64,000 nucleotides of DNA from Ligula intestinalis. Taxonomy: Eukaryota; Platyhelminthes; Cestoda; Diphyllobothriidea; Diphyllobothriidae. Of this stretch, positions 23,723-36,000 are shown piece after piece; position 1 is the stretch's first letter, and each line of letters opens with the position of its first letter. Made by a program: the position numbers and the translations under genes. The notes below the pieces were generated by a model. It ran no database searches and was not told where the DNA came from. It saw only the letters and a program-made list of their open reading frames with translations. The stretch spans positions 15,057,981 to 15,121,980 of the forward strand of contig JAYGXS010000006.1 in the NCBI GenBank assembly GCA_036362985.1, read 5' to 3'.

Positions 23723-24749
23723 TGGTCGCAGCGCGTGTGAACTGCACGATTTGAGACGAAGTCAGGGTATTTAAATCGAAACCTGTGTCATAGGTAGCGG
23801 TGGTCACATACTACCAGTCCTTGCTTATCCTCCGCGCACAAATGTCAGTGTAAATAACCATAGAGATGGAAAGACCGCATAGATGCCCGACACCCACGGA
23901 TCTTCATGGAGATGGAAATATTGCAGCAGAGCCCCGGGCACTTTCTGGGGATTAATAAATCCCGGCAAACAATATCGATAGGAAAAACAACGTCATCCGT
24001 ACTCCGTTTATTCGGTAGTAGCTTCTTTTCCCCATGCCGCTGAAACTGTCTACTTCCTTCAAGTTGGAAATCATTTAGCTCGAGGGATCTCCTATTTTAG
24101 TCATGGATGCAATTTAATAAATTTCAGCGCTCATGGAACATCCTGCCAAAATTGCGACCTCATTCACGCCTGATATTATAGACTCACTCACGTAAATATT
24201 TACATGTACAGGCAACATCGTCATATACCGAGTTACTTCGTCATCGCTAGGCACTTCATTGTGTCTAATGGAAGCGGTCTTAATAGGAACTTGATGGTTA
24301 GGTCATATCTAAAGCAATACTATATTATTTAAAAAGGCTGAACATATAAAAGCAGAAGCTAATAAGGAAATTATTGTTTAAAGAACCAAACATTTTCGTG
24401 ATAATTAAAGAGCCAACTAAAACCAATAGAGAGAAATATCTGTGTTACAAGTACCTGTAAATAAAATCCATAGCCAACTGTAGCGGTTAAAATGAAACTA
24501 TGGAAGAAAGGCTTTCCCCGATTCTTTCATACTCACATTAGATTCTCATGCATTTGGACAGATATTGTAGTACGATAAGTCGACAAGCAACCCTATCTTG
24601 CTAAAAACAAAGTGAATTAAAAATTATGTTAACTAAAACTATTGTCGAAAGAGTGATCGTCAACAAGTCAGAAGTCTGGATATACCAATCACTTTTGACA
24701 GTGTACTGTAGGATAGGAGCAATGAAATATTTTTTAGAAACAAGCTTCT

Positions 24750-25270
24750 CACAATAGATATGCTATTTGCTGTGTGTGTGTGCTCTGTGCGTTTTTACGT
24801 GGCCTACAGGATCCCGAACATGTCCTGTAGCCAATTATGAAATGGTCTGCTCTGCTTGAGTCGAATTCTTCCGGGGACTCGTGGAAGTTGCTCGACCTTA
24901 AGACGGGCATAGACGACCGGTGCATATGCCCTCGTCGGCGGTGGTCAGCATTTTTTCATGCTTGCCTGCACGGAGTGCGTCATCGACAGCCCTGAAGCTA
25001 ATCCGCCAGGGCACGCGCGGCAGGGCAAAGCTTAACAGCCAGGAAACCTGTCAACGTAGGGGCTGATCGCAAGACAGCCACACTATTACTTAAATTTTGC
25101 TGCTCACGCAGTCCTGGAAGGATGCGGAGTGGTAAACTGGCGGCGGCAGTCACTTTTGTGTGTGCGTGTGTACCTGTGCATATCGCGGGGCTGTTGCTGT
25201 CGCCGGTCCCATAATTATGTGTGTGTGCCCATGCATGCGAGCATCGCCACTGCTGTGTGTGTCCGTGTTT
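24750..25270. repeat. GT-rich, GC-richer repeat island
   Basis: It begins and ends with short (GT)n runs (about 24774, 25160 and 25250) and has a GC-rich core (GGCAGGGCAAAG; GGCGGCGGCAGTCAC) unlike its AT-rich flanks. No open frame of note. Probably a transposon leader or SINE, but no family is recognised. Confidence 0.3.
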
Positions 25271-26039
25271 GAAAAAAAATTAAACTAAAAGTAATTGGAC
25301 TAAAAGCTACCATAGGAATAAAAAGATATCAGACATTTTCAGTGCAGTACTAAGCATAACTGCACCTAATGCATTACCTTTAATTGATAAATATGTATAT
25401 ATGCCAAAGGATATCGGCATGAAAAAACTACGTTAATTTTTGTTCGGTGTTCATTAAGAATATATCAGTCCACCTAGAATTTCACCGATTTTTAACTAGT
25501 TGGAGTACCTGATCACTGAGCTGCTTTAAGAATTACAGAATTGATGCAAACGAACTTAATGATATAATCGAAAGGACCTTGCTTGATTCTCTAGAGTGCC
25601 TTGGTTATATTTTGCTTGCTCATTCTTTTCTCTGCTGTCTATCAGCTATTCTTAGACAATCGGCTTTATCATTAAGTCAGTACATAGAATGACCAGGGAG
25701 ATGCGAAAGAGCAGAATGAAAAATTCGCAAACTACGATAATAAGCAACTGCATGCCAAGTCATTAAGACAAAAGATAAACAACACTCAGGGACTAAATGA
25801 TTTGCTTCTGATTTAGTCGTTTATTTTTCTGTGTTATATAATTTAGATGACTGTACTGTCCTGAATTTCGACGTCTTGGACACTGTAAGGGCTTTATCAC
25901 TACATATATACAAAACGTCTTAGCAAATACGCAATGGAAAACTTTCGAGGGTAGACTAACTGCTAATAAGGGATTTACTAGACTATTCTAGTGGAAAAGT
26001 CGTAAAATCCAGTAAAGAGCTTGACGGTGAAGATTAGAA

Positions 26040-26416
26040 ATGATACAACTCACTTAGATCCTTCACGATCCTAGTCGGCAGTAGTCAAGTAGTCGACTTG
26101 CCAAAGGATAACTCTGCGAGGACTGGTATCCAAGTTTGTTGGGCTGCGAGTTGCAAAAATGGAGAGAAGACTCGTTTGCAAATTGTCGCTGGATTCTCCT
26201 GGAGCCCGAAAGTGATCACCAGAGAGGTGTCGTTGAAGGGCAAAATAAACAGCGGCAGGTGAGGAGAAAGTTGAGTAGTGGAGGGTGATTAGCAAGATAG
26301 TTGCTAGCACACGTCAAAACCGAAAGTGTGTGTGTTGTATTTAGTTTTCAAACTTGGTTATTGATAAATTTAAACAACACATAAGTAGGGCCAAGAGCCC
26401 ACAACACCACATGAAT
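26040..26416 (-). repeat. Possible solo LTR
   Basis: Read on the minus strand it begins TGTTGTGGGCTCTTGGCCCT and runs through a CACACAC stretch and a GC-moderate body. The TG start and a sharp boundary are LTR-like, but I did not find the matching CA end or a target duplication. The minus-strand frame 26310-26071 has no known motif. Confidence 0.3.
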
Positions 26417-27475
26417 TGAATGCGGAAACGTTCGCTAATATTCATTTTCAGAAGGTAAATTGGAGTTCTTAGGTTAAGTTTGGATAAGTCCTCGTCAGGC
26501 CTGTACATTTATACCGTAATTAATCATTCATTTCATTTAAAATTTAACGTTTTTAGATATGTTGCTTATATGATATTTTCTGCCCGTTTGTTACGCATTA
26601 TTTACACTTTAATGTAACCTTTGGTATACTGCCATAGATGACTACATTAAAAATTTAACTAATGCAAATCAAGCTGAAAACCATCCAATTTGCCTGATTA
26701 ACGGAAGGATTTGATTTGAACACTTTCTTAAGTTGACTAATACTATAAAGGTCAAACGTGGCGTGAATTTAATTCCAGTGTGCCATTCATATACGTTCGT
26801 GTTCCATTTTGCGAGAGTCTGCTCGTTTTCGGACTTTTATCGGAAGTTTTTTTGTAAAATATATTAACGCATGTTTTAGGCACCGAGTCATCGACCAGTC
26901 ATATGGTTTGTCGTTGTGACGGACCTATTTAAAGGCATAATCCGTTCACCCTAATAGCAAACTGAACAACCTCTGCTAAAATCCAGTGTTGAAAACGAAG
27001 GGACAATCAGTATTGGCTGCTAGGGTGGTCCCCTCTTTTTCAACCCTCTGCGGTGGCAACCAGTTTGTCCTGGGGCAACCATTGCCAGCCAAACCTTATC
27101 AGTGATTACCGATATTATTGCAAAATGCTAGCTCCTGTTGTTACCCTGTGCATATTTGGCTGAATATTTTAGCTCTGCCTTCAAGCACAATCCGCTCTTT
27201 AGTCCCTTGGCGTGACTAGTGTTAGGCACCTGTTATGTTCAGTTAGTCTGTCAGTCACATAGGTAGACGGAAACATGACCCATTAGTTTGCGCTTATTTA
27301 TACGCGATTTTGATGGATGTGTTGGTCACACAGGAAAATATGCAGCGTCAGACAGTCTCCCTTGTGACAGCAGGGTAATAAACCCTTGGTTCTCGTGATC
27401 GAATTACCTTCTCAATTTTGTTCAGGAACACACTTTCGCTTCATGCCGAACTATATTACCGGCAATGACAAAGGA

Positions 27476-27720
27476 AACTGGTATGGAAATTTATAGCTTA
27501 TTAGCTGTCGTCAGTCCGTCATACCCAACTCCAGGGGCAGCGATTCCCGATTCTCGAACCCCAGACCTTGTTGGCTAGAAGTCCAACGCACTGAGCATAG
27601 CGCTACACTGCATTAGTGTACGTGAACAACTAGTTTTCTGTCGTTTTCATATACGTTTGCGCTCTTATTGCTTTCCTGGCTGACTTCAAAAGTCAATGAG
27701 CCATGGCGTGGTTTTCAGTA
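27476..27720 (-). repeat. Family B tRNA-bearing element, diverged
   Basis: The terminal arm TTATTAGCTGTCGTCAGTCC and then GTCATACCCAACTCC is followed by a minus-strand tRNA-like unit: an A-box-like GTAGCGCTATGCTCAGTGCG, then GGTCTGGGGTTCGAGAATCG as a T-arm-like B box. The far arm is unclear. Confidence 0.5.
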
Positions 27721-28194
27721 GTAGTTGCAGTCGATGAGTAAGCAACTGTCCTGAGAAATTTTTGCGAACAGACATCGACATGGGATCATTAGTTATGGGT
27801 AGTTGAACTCAAATTACAACATTTCTAGGATTATACAAAGAGTGATCTTTTCCCAGTTTTATTACTTTCTCAGTTCATAGAATCATCTCGTGCACAGCCA
27901 ATCTTCCTCGCGCTTCCACACATCGTTCCATGAACACTTTGGAAGTAAATTGTCAGTTTAAAATGAATAAAAGCATTAAGTGGGACTAAATCCAGGACGG
28001 CATGTATGCTCTAGAAGTTGACATTGGAATCAGACTTCAGCATGGTTGTGGGCATAGTGCGGCCAAAAGCTTATCACCGTTCAGAACTATATTACGATTA
28101 TAATCGGCATTTTAGCCGCTGTTGTTCGTCATTTGCAAGTCTACTGGCTCACCTTAATAGTTAAAATACTAAAAAAACACGCGATGAAACAGCT

Positions 28195-28262
28195 GCAAGG
28201 AGTAGCTCAGTAGTTGATAACGCTATGTATGCGCATAGCTCTATCCTGTGAAGCGGAAAACA
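28195..28262 (+). repeat. tRNA-like fragment
   Basis: GGAGTAGCTCAGTAGTTGAT followed by AACGCTATGTATGCGCATAG looks like a tRNA 5' half (A box TAGCTCAGTAGTTG) with a short hairpin. No T arm follows, so it is a SINE or tRNA relic rather than a tRNA gene. Confidence 0.3.
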
Positions 28263-29174
28263 GAAACGAAAAATGGAAAGCGGAACCTGCCTTCATACAG
28301 CCCTACATAGATACATTCCCCTTCCATTTCACAATTTGTACAACTGCATTACTGCAGTTAACAAATATTACTTGCATAAATTATTTTGGTTTTTTTTATA
28401 GTTTCCTGCTTATATAGCGTTGAGAGATAGGTTAGTTGGGCTATCCGCCACTCTTCTGTTGTCTAATACTAGGTGCTTGCTGACCAAACCACCTGAACGT
28501 TGGTTGGGAGGCCCAGAGGTATAGTACAGTGCACATACTCCCTGCCAGTGTGCGAAGTCCTGATGAGTGGGATATTTGTGGTATTTTTGGCCTTTTTGGA
28601 TGCCGCGCCAAATTCCCCATGTAACAGCTTCCTTGTAACTTTTTGATGCATAACCTATCTGTGGCAGCCTGTTTTTTTCAGACCCGAGTGCCTACTTACT
28701 CAACAGCTACACTTCGTTGAAGACCATTCATAGCCAGTGGACACGTTGGGCTATTTCGCAGTTAAGCTAACGGGCACACTCGGATGCTAAGTAAATTATC
28801 ATGACAGGATCCTTGTTTGCCTATATTTAGTCATTCCCGGTTTCCCTAAAAATAGACGTCTCATATTTACTACTTTTGCCGTTTCCCACAGCTTGCTAAC
28901 CACCACCTTCATTGGTCAATATTTGCATTTTCAAATAATTTGTACTAGCTTCAGTTTACCCGTTAACACTTTCGTGTATAATTGTAGGGCCTTTAACTTA
29001 AACCGTTAACATTCCATTAAATATTTTTCATAAGAAAATTAGAACGGCCCTGAAAAGCATTCTTCCAATTTCATTCAATACCTTCGAATGAAACTTTCAG
29101 ATTTGGATTCTCTGCATTAATTTATTCGTGTATTCGAGACTGCAGTTAAAAAATTTTCTTAGTTTAAATATGTA

Positions 29175-29434
29175 CATTGGAGCCTGGGGTAACGAGCAGA
29201 CCCATCTACGAGCATTCCATGTAACGAACAAGCCGCTAGCAGAAAATCTGTTTTGATTGACAAGCTTTCGCTCAGTTAGAGTTTTCAGTGAATGCCTGTA
29301 CCTGTGTTCGCTGTTAAGTCGTGCTCCCAGGTCACCTGCAGTCAATAAGTGTACGGATGTAGTCGGATTGGCTACGTTTCGCAAGACGAGCTTGGTGCCG
29401 GCCTGGATTAAACTAGTTAACCGAGGTTACACTG
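29175..29434. mobile_element. pogo/Tigger-type MITE with TA target duplication
   Basis: A 260-bp non-autonomous element. The left end is CATTGGAGCCTGGGGTAACG and the right end, reverse-complemented, is CAGTGTAACCTCGGTTAACT. TA dinucleotides flank it at 29173-29174 and 29435-29436. CAGT-x-x-AACCTCGGTTAAC is the terminal signature of pogo/Tigger (Tc1-mariner superfamily) elements. The right subterminal stretch (GACGAGCTTGGTGCCGG) recurs at 62.79 kb. There is no transposase. Confidence 0.65.
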
Positions 29435-29842
29435 TACGTGTTCTTTTTAGTGCCCCGAAAATGCCTGCCTTTGTAGTGTTCAATTGCGTTGTATTCAATG
29501 TAACGGTATATTTTGCAGATTTTTAGCCAAAACATGTGTGTTTTGGGTCTCTATTGGCTGCCAGAAGTGCCTTGTTATGACAAATTGTCACTCGGCCTCT
29601 GTCAGTTACTGTTTATCGCTTCATTTTTATACCTAAAAATTAAACATTTATTTTTGCATGCCATATAAATGTCGTTTGAAAACTCATGCGCTCATAATTT
29701 ATACATTTTGTCGCTGAAGCCAAGTTTTTTTTACCAAATTAACTCGTATGCAATTTATCACGTAACTATATCTTCAAAATTTGATCCCTCTTCTGATTTC
29801 TCAACTTCGTTCCCAGCAGCTAATTCGTTGCGTTCAGTCAGC

Positions 29843-30055
29843 ATGCTGCGTACTTCTTTTCCCGGGTCAGCTGTGTCTAGACTCCTTTTGACATTTTGCC
29901 GTCTCGAAACTACAGCCGCGGAGGCTGTCGATTTAGGACCCGAATTGAAGAAAAAGGCCAACAAGTCATCCTCTGCCGTGGGACCGTTCAAGCCTCTCGT
30001 AATTCCCGGCCTGACTACCACCGAAACCACGCGAACAGAGTTCTACAAACCAAAA
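29843..30055 (+). CDS. MRPS35: MRPS35 exon 1: start codon and mitochondrial presequence
   Basis: The frame is open further upstream (from 29669), but I chose the ATG at 29843 because it opens a typical mitochondrial targeting sequence: Arg, Ser, Thr and Leu rich with no acidic residue in the first 21. A Lys/Ser linker follows, then TRTEFYKPK, which corresponds to the human RTEKM segment. The end is uncertain. A GTACAT donor at 30056 leaves phase 0, whereas the best acceptor (TTTTCCAG, ending 30102) needs a phase-2 exon. Either the donor is GTTCTA at 30040 or the acceptor is ACACGAG ending at 30112. Confidence 0.7.
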
Positions 30056-33000
30056 GTACATGCTTTGTGCAATTTCATGTGTTAACTTTCGAAGTTTTCC
30101 AGCCTACACGAGCATAAAGTAGAGGAAGTCGGAAAATGGACCATGGTTTGGCCCGCCGAGAATTTCTTCAGCCCGAGTCTCTTCCCAGTGCCTATTCGCC
30201 AAGGTCATAGTAAGGTCAGTGCACACGCACAGTGTTCTTTTAAAACCAACCTTATCTTTAAAATTTCATAGATGTTTCCCAGTCATTTGGCTCTTGTTGT
30301 GCAACTTAATATATTAATGGGCTTTCAACGGAGCTTGTAGAATTGCCCTCTACCACCTCGGTAGCTAAGTATTTTGCTCCTAGCTTGTTTGTTTGACTTT
30401 GAACTACTGATACAGTGATCGCCGTTGACCACGTAATTTTCCTTAATTTGTATAAGTTTGGTCATTACTCCAATACCAGTGTGAATGTATTTAGGAAAAC
30501 ATAGAAATAATAATGAACGGCATAAGGCCTGTTAAGTACTTAAAATAACTATGGGAATTACTAAGTGTTCGTAAAGGAATATAAAATTTTCTCGACAATG
30601 TCGTGGTTCTAGAGACGTAAAAAGAGCTCCAAAGTAGAACAATAAATTTTGCTATTGTGTTAAGTTGAAAACTTGAAGCATCCACTTTCTATATAATAAA
30701 AGAATTTTTCTTAAGTCAAAATGTTATGTAAAGCCTGTTCTAACCGGTTACGTATTTATTAAATATCATCGAAAAAAGTGTGTCATCAAATTGATTCTTT
30801 TTACTATCTTCATTGATCAATTCATAATTTGTGCATCTTTTCGACGTTTATACCAAAACCTTTAAAATAAGGTGTATGTAAAGAGTATTTACCGAAAGAA
30901 AGTGTTTTTGGATATTAGTTCTGAGAATGATGAGCATGTTGCTTCTTTGTAGAAATGCCTCGAAACAGCAAACCTCATGGTCAAGAGTAAATCATATCAG
31001 CAGTATAACTCTAAAACTACTATTCCTAAGATTGATAAAAAAACTTTTCATAAAAGGTAACCTCTTAGAAATTGCTTTGATTAGATATTCGGCTCACGAA
31101 CTTCTGTGTATATTACATTTCTCCAACGTAATATCACAATGAAATTTGAGAATTTCTTTAAGTTTTCTGAAGATAAACGATTCAATTTGACTGGAAATAA
31201 AATAACTTTTTTTCTCTTTATAATGGTTTACCTACCGCATGAGTAGATTTATTCCACTTTCAGATATATACTGGTGAATTAAAAAAAAACTGGCCATATA
31301 CATTGCCATTTTTTGAAGTACTTATTATTATTTCGTCTGTTGCGTTTCTAAATAAATTAGAAGAGGATTGCAAAGTATACAAAAAACTATTTTTCTTCAC
31401 GACTTACATTAAATAAGGCATTATTTGCGTTAAGTCTTCGAAAACATGTTAAACATTTGGTTTCTATTTCAAAACATTTGAAGTTCATTGCTGCATTCAA
31501 ATAAAAACTCTTCTGTGAATGCATTTTTTACTAAGAAACTTCACCAGATGGCTAAACATAATTTCTTAAACACATGTGTTCAATGTTACTGCAAACAAAT
31601 TTGGTTCCTTTAACTTTGCTTCACTTCAATCTGAACAAATTTGTATAAACATTTCCAGTTCTGACAGCACGGGTTCCGCCTAAAAATCCAGATACATGTT
31701 TGTCAATGCTCCGCCGCTGTATGACACAATTGTGATGGATTCGGCTCAGCGTTGTAACATGCGGAGACAGAGATGTTATGCCAGGTCGACCACTGTCCAC
31801 TCTCATCTTTTAACCAGCCCACCTATCTGTGTTAATATTAGTAATCAATGTTTCGATTTTGGTATTTTACGAGTTTGGTTAAGTTGTACAATTGCATCCA
31901 CATCTTCGTCATAAGGTCATGTCCATGATGCTGCTTGTCTGTGATGTTAGTTAGTTAGTAACCCATGTTGGATCAGGGGTTCCCGCCGGAGTTCAAACCG
32001 AGTGCAGTTAGGAGACGGAGAAAGGCCGCGACCTCGGCCGGCTTGAGCCACAGGTTCTCGGGGGTGAGTTGGGTGCCTGGCCGGGAACTGCAGGGGAAGA
32101 GATGACGGCAGTCATGCGGCGAGACGCCGCAGTCGAGACAGCAGTCGGGTATGGACGGGTCCAGCCGGTGTTGGTACTGGCGAAGGAGCATGCAGTAGCC
32201 ACTGCGTAGCTGCACCAGGGTACAGCGAGTCACCCTTGGGAGATGACGTTCCGAGGTGGCAACCGGAGGTGGATAGCTACCCAGAAGGACCGGGAGTTGG
32301 TAGCTGGATTAAGCGTCCACAACGGCTCTCTGGCGAAGGCGCTGCTAGCCTGTCCTGATGGCGGAGCCATCAACGGGTAGATCCGAGAGAGACGAGGCGA
32401 CAGCTGCCTTGTGGAGACCTCGGATAGACGTCCGAACGTTATGGCTAGGCTCAGGAGCTTTGCAACGATGGTGGTTCGGATGACCAGTTTGTGAACAGGT
32501 CCACCAGAACTGCTGGCCGAGGAGTTTGTTGTGCGCGGCGACCGGTAGGACAGAAGCCTCCGCATGAAGGTGATCGATGGGCGACATTTTAAAGATGCCC
32601 GTGGTCGTGCGGAGGGCACCGTTCTGTGCTGACTGAAGGCGGCGGAGGCTGGAGCAGCTGATTGTGGGAGACCAGATTGGTGCCGCATACGTGAGATGCG
32701 GCTTGGCCAGTGCCTTGAATGTAGTCGCCAGCATCTCTCGAGCAGCCCCAGGATGTGCCCGCGAGAGCCTTGAGGACCTTGGTGCACCGGCTCACTTTGC
32801 TTGCGACCTCCCTCGCATGGTCCGCGAACGTGAAGAGGGAATATAGCGGACGCCGAGGAGCTTGGGCTTACAGACCAGCGGTAAAGCCTCACCGTTGACG
32901 ATGATAGCCGGGTGACGATTGAACTCCTTCGGGTCCAGCGTGAAAACAGTGACGGATGACTTGGCTGCCGAGATCGTGAGTCAGTGAGGTAGTCCACAAC

Positions 33001-36000
33001 ATTGGGCATGAATCCAGAGAAGACCTGTGCAGCCTGATCAATGTTATGGTACTGGCAGAAGAGGGTGGCACCATTCGCGTATGATACCACTTTGGCGGGT
33101 GCCGGAGGGAGTAGGAGTTCTCGCATGTAAATTTTGAACAGCGTCGGGCTGAGCACAGAGCCTTGAGGAACACTGCAGGTCTGCTTACGGGGCTTAGAGA
33201 GAGTGCCGCGGAAAAGGACACGATCGTGGCGGCCATGGATGTAAGCCGCCAACCATCGGACCAGGCCAGTCTGGACGTTCAGGGAAACCAAGTCCTGCAG
33301 GAGCTGATCGTGGCGGACGCAGTCAAAGGCTCGTGGCAGGTCAATTGAGACAGCCACGGTCCGCGAAGCGGGCTTCTGTTGATTGAAGCCCTCGAGGATG
33401 GCGTCGCTGAGCTCGAAAAGCGCCGTTGTTGTGCCACGACCTGACCTGAAACAATGTTGGTGGCTAAAAAGATCCACTACAGACGTCAGAATTGGTAGGA
33501 GAAGTCGTTCCAAAATTTTCGCCAGTGGATTGAGGAGGGCGATTGGGCGATCGGAGGTCGCTTGACTGGGGTCCTTGCCAGCTTTGACCAGCGGAATGAT
33601 GATGGACTGGCGCTAGCAATCGGGAATGATTGAACTGGCCAGCGAAAGATTGAAAACGGCTGCCAGGTAGGCAGCCACCTTTGGGCCGATCTGGCGCAAA
33701 TGGATAGGTGCCAAGCCATCCGGTCCTAAGGCTTTCGAGACTTTCGTTTTCCTGACGGTGGTGAGGATAGCATCGGCCGAGAAGGAGATGTCCGGAGGCG
33801 GGGCCTTATGGAGGAGACGAAGAAGGGAGCGCTAACTTTTGGGCCTGGGCGCCGAGCGGGGCGAGAACAGCTTGTACATCTTTGCGGTGATCTTACAATT
33901 GTTGGAAATGAACTTGCCGTCCCCGAAGCTAATAGACTGGTTAGATGTATCAGCCCGGGGCTTGGTCAGGTTGCGTAAAAGCTTCCAAGTGGCAACTGAG
34001 TTGCCGCTGAAATTGCAATCTGCAACTAGTTCATGCCAGCTTTGGCGTTTGCCATCGTTGATAGTCTTAGTGATCAAGCCACTCAGTTCGCCGACGCGCG
34101 GGTCACTGGCATCACGTGCTCGTATTTCGTCTCTCTATCTCTCGTTCCAGGTGGGAGGCTTCCGGCGGATGGTTAGGACGGAAAAGGGGAATGCGGCCGT
34201 TGTGGATGTGGGGACTTGCTGCTGCCAGGAGTAGTCGATGAAGGGCTCGCTCCGCCGTGTGGAGACAGGTGGGAGGCGGTAGGCCATCGATCTCGGCTTC
34301 GCATTCGGTCATGAACGCTGCCCAATTGGCTCTCTTGGTGTTAATGAAGTGCCTGTTGGGGGCCTAGATACGCTCGGCGGCGGTGGCCAATTCGAGCACA
34401 ATGGAGAGGTGGTCGCTACTCAGGCTGATTTCCGTGCTCCAGGTGGTGGAGGCTACCAGACTGAGACTGGAGAGGGAAACATCGGGCGAGCTGGAGGCGC
34501 CGTTGGTCGGGAGCCGCGTTTGGCTGTTCTCATTGAGAACGGCAAAGGGGGCGTGTTCTATTTCATCAGCCAGAGCTTCTCCTCGGGGGTCGGCTGCCAA
34601 GTTAGAGCACCACAGGTCATGGTGGGCGTTGAAGTCACCTAGCACCAAAATGTCTCCAGAAGGTAAGTAGGGAGCGATTGAGGCGGTGAAACTGGGAGGA
34701 CAACTGGAAGTTGGAGGGATGTACACGTTCACGACGGTTAGCGGTGCCGGACTAATGTTAAGGGAAATCGCCAGTACTTTCTTGGGATCGGCACCAAGCA
34801 GGGGTAGCTGGTGATGGGCAGTGAATTTGTCCACCAGGAAGGCAAAACCTCCGCCTTTGTTGCGGCCGCGGTCGCGACGGACGATCGTGTAATCGGCACA
34901 GGAAGGGACCTTAGTGGAGTTAGACCACTTTGTCTCTTGGATAGCCGCCACAGCTATGCTGTGCGAACGCATGAAGGCCAGGAGCTGGTCAAGCTTCCCA
35001 AGGAGGCCGTTGGCGTAAGATCTTAAGACCAGGTGGTGAGGCAAGGTCAGAGACCAGAGGATTTGGGTTCAGGACCGGACGGGCTGGAGGTATGGAGATC
35101 GGTGGGGGCACGGGACAGCTGGGACACGCGAAGGCGGGCGACCAATTAGCAGCTTTGGCGAGGCCACTGCAGCGGAGATGACACCAACCGTTGCAGGAGC
35201 CGCAACGTACAGACCAGTCGCGGCGGCCCAGATGGACTCGGCAGAACGAGCAGTACCAGAGAGGTCCAGGGTTGGCCTCGATTCCGGCGGCTAGGAGGAG
35301 GAGTCGGAGCAGCGAAGCCGGGAGGGGCTGCTCCGTCATCAAAACACGGATTGGGCGGAGGGGAGAGTTGATCCAACGTAGGAAGATGGGTGTAGCAGAT
35401 CTTGGCCGCCGGGGAGGGGGGGTGGTAACGCGGTCGTAGACGCGTCTGCTGTGGTTCCCGCTTGTCTGCCATATCGCGTACTGGCACCTGATGTCATTTT
35501 TTCGCCAACTCAAAGTGATATGTCATTGGTTTTGACTTCCTTTTGACAACCCAACCTTAGGAAGCAGCGTTTGAAGCTGTGTAAGCCATCTCCTGTGCTG
35601 TTTACCTGAATATAAGAGCATATACTAGCTTAACAATAATAAAATGTAATAACTGGTGCATAAGCTTGTGAACAAGTCTTCCAAAGTCTATGTATCAAAT
35701 GCGTACTTCTACATTGTGCATTTCAGAACCTTGTGGAAAATGAGGGTCTTTCACCTGCCAAGTATGCCAACACAGAACTCATGAAGATCCCCAACTTCCT
35801 TCATCTATCCCCCGAACACATATGGAAGCATTGTGAGGCCTTGAAAAGTAGGTTAGCCCTTCACGCAAACCCTTTCTTCCCTCAGAATTTACTACAAAGT
35901 GGCCCGAGGGACTCAAGACGGATAGTGATGTGGAGAAGCACTATCCAGTTGAGGTGGTTTACCGCACATTCCTGAATAGTGCCCCCTCTATTCGTGATCG

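Larger units (their letters stand above)
31935..35515 (-). mobile_element. Jockey/R1-like non-LTR retrotransposon, nearly full length, decayed
   Basis: Inserted antisense in the 5.5-kb MRPS35 intron. In order along the minus strand it has a PHD-type zinc finger, an APE endonuclease, a reverse transcriptase and a C-terminal Cys/His segment, the layout of an autonomous LINE. The 3' end runs into GTTACTAACTAACTAAC, a short-tandem tail in place of poly(A). Frameshifts between domains, YADD changed to YANG and a stop-rich linker show that it is inactive. No clear target-site duplication was found. The GC-rich body stands out from the AT-rich intron. Confidence 0.75.

Noticed and set aside
26071..26310. 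Minus-strand frame as a host exon
   Set aside because: It falls within a sequence with LTR-like boundaries and has no conserved motif or splice sites.
34349..35439. Plus-strand Gly/Arg-rich frames
   Set aside because: They are antisense shadows of the LINE endonuclease and PHD-finger frames.
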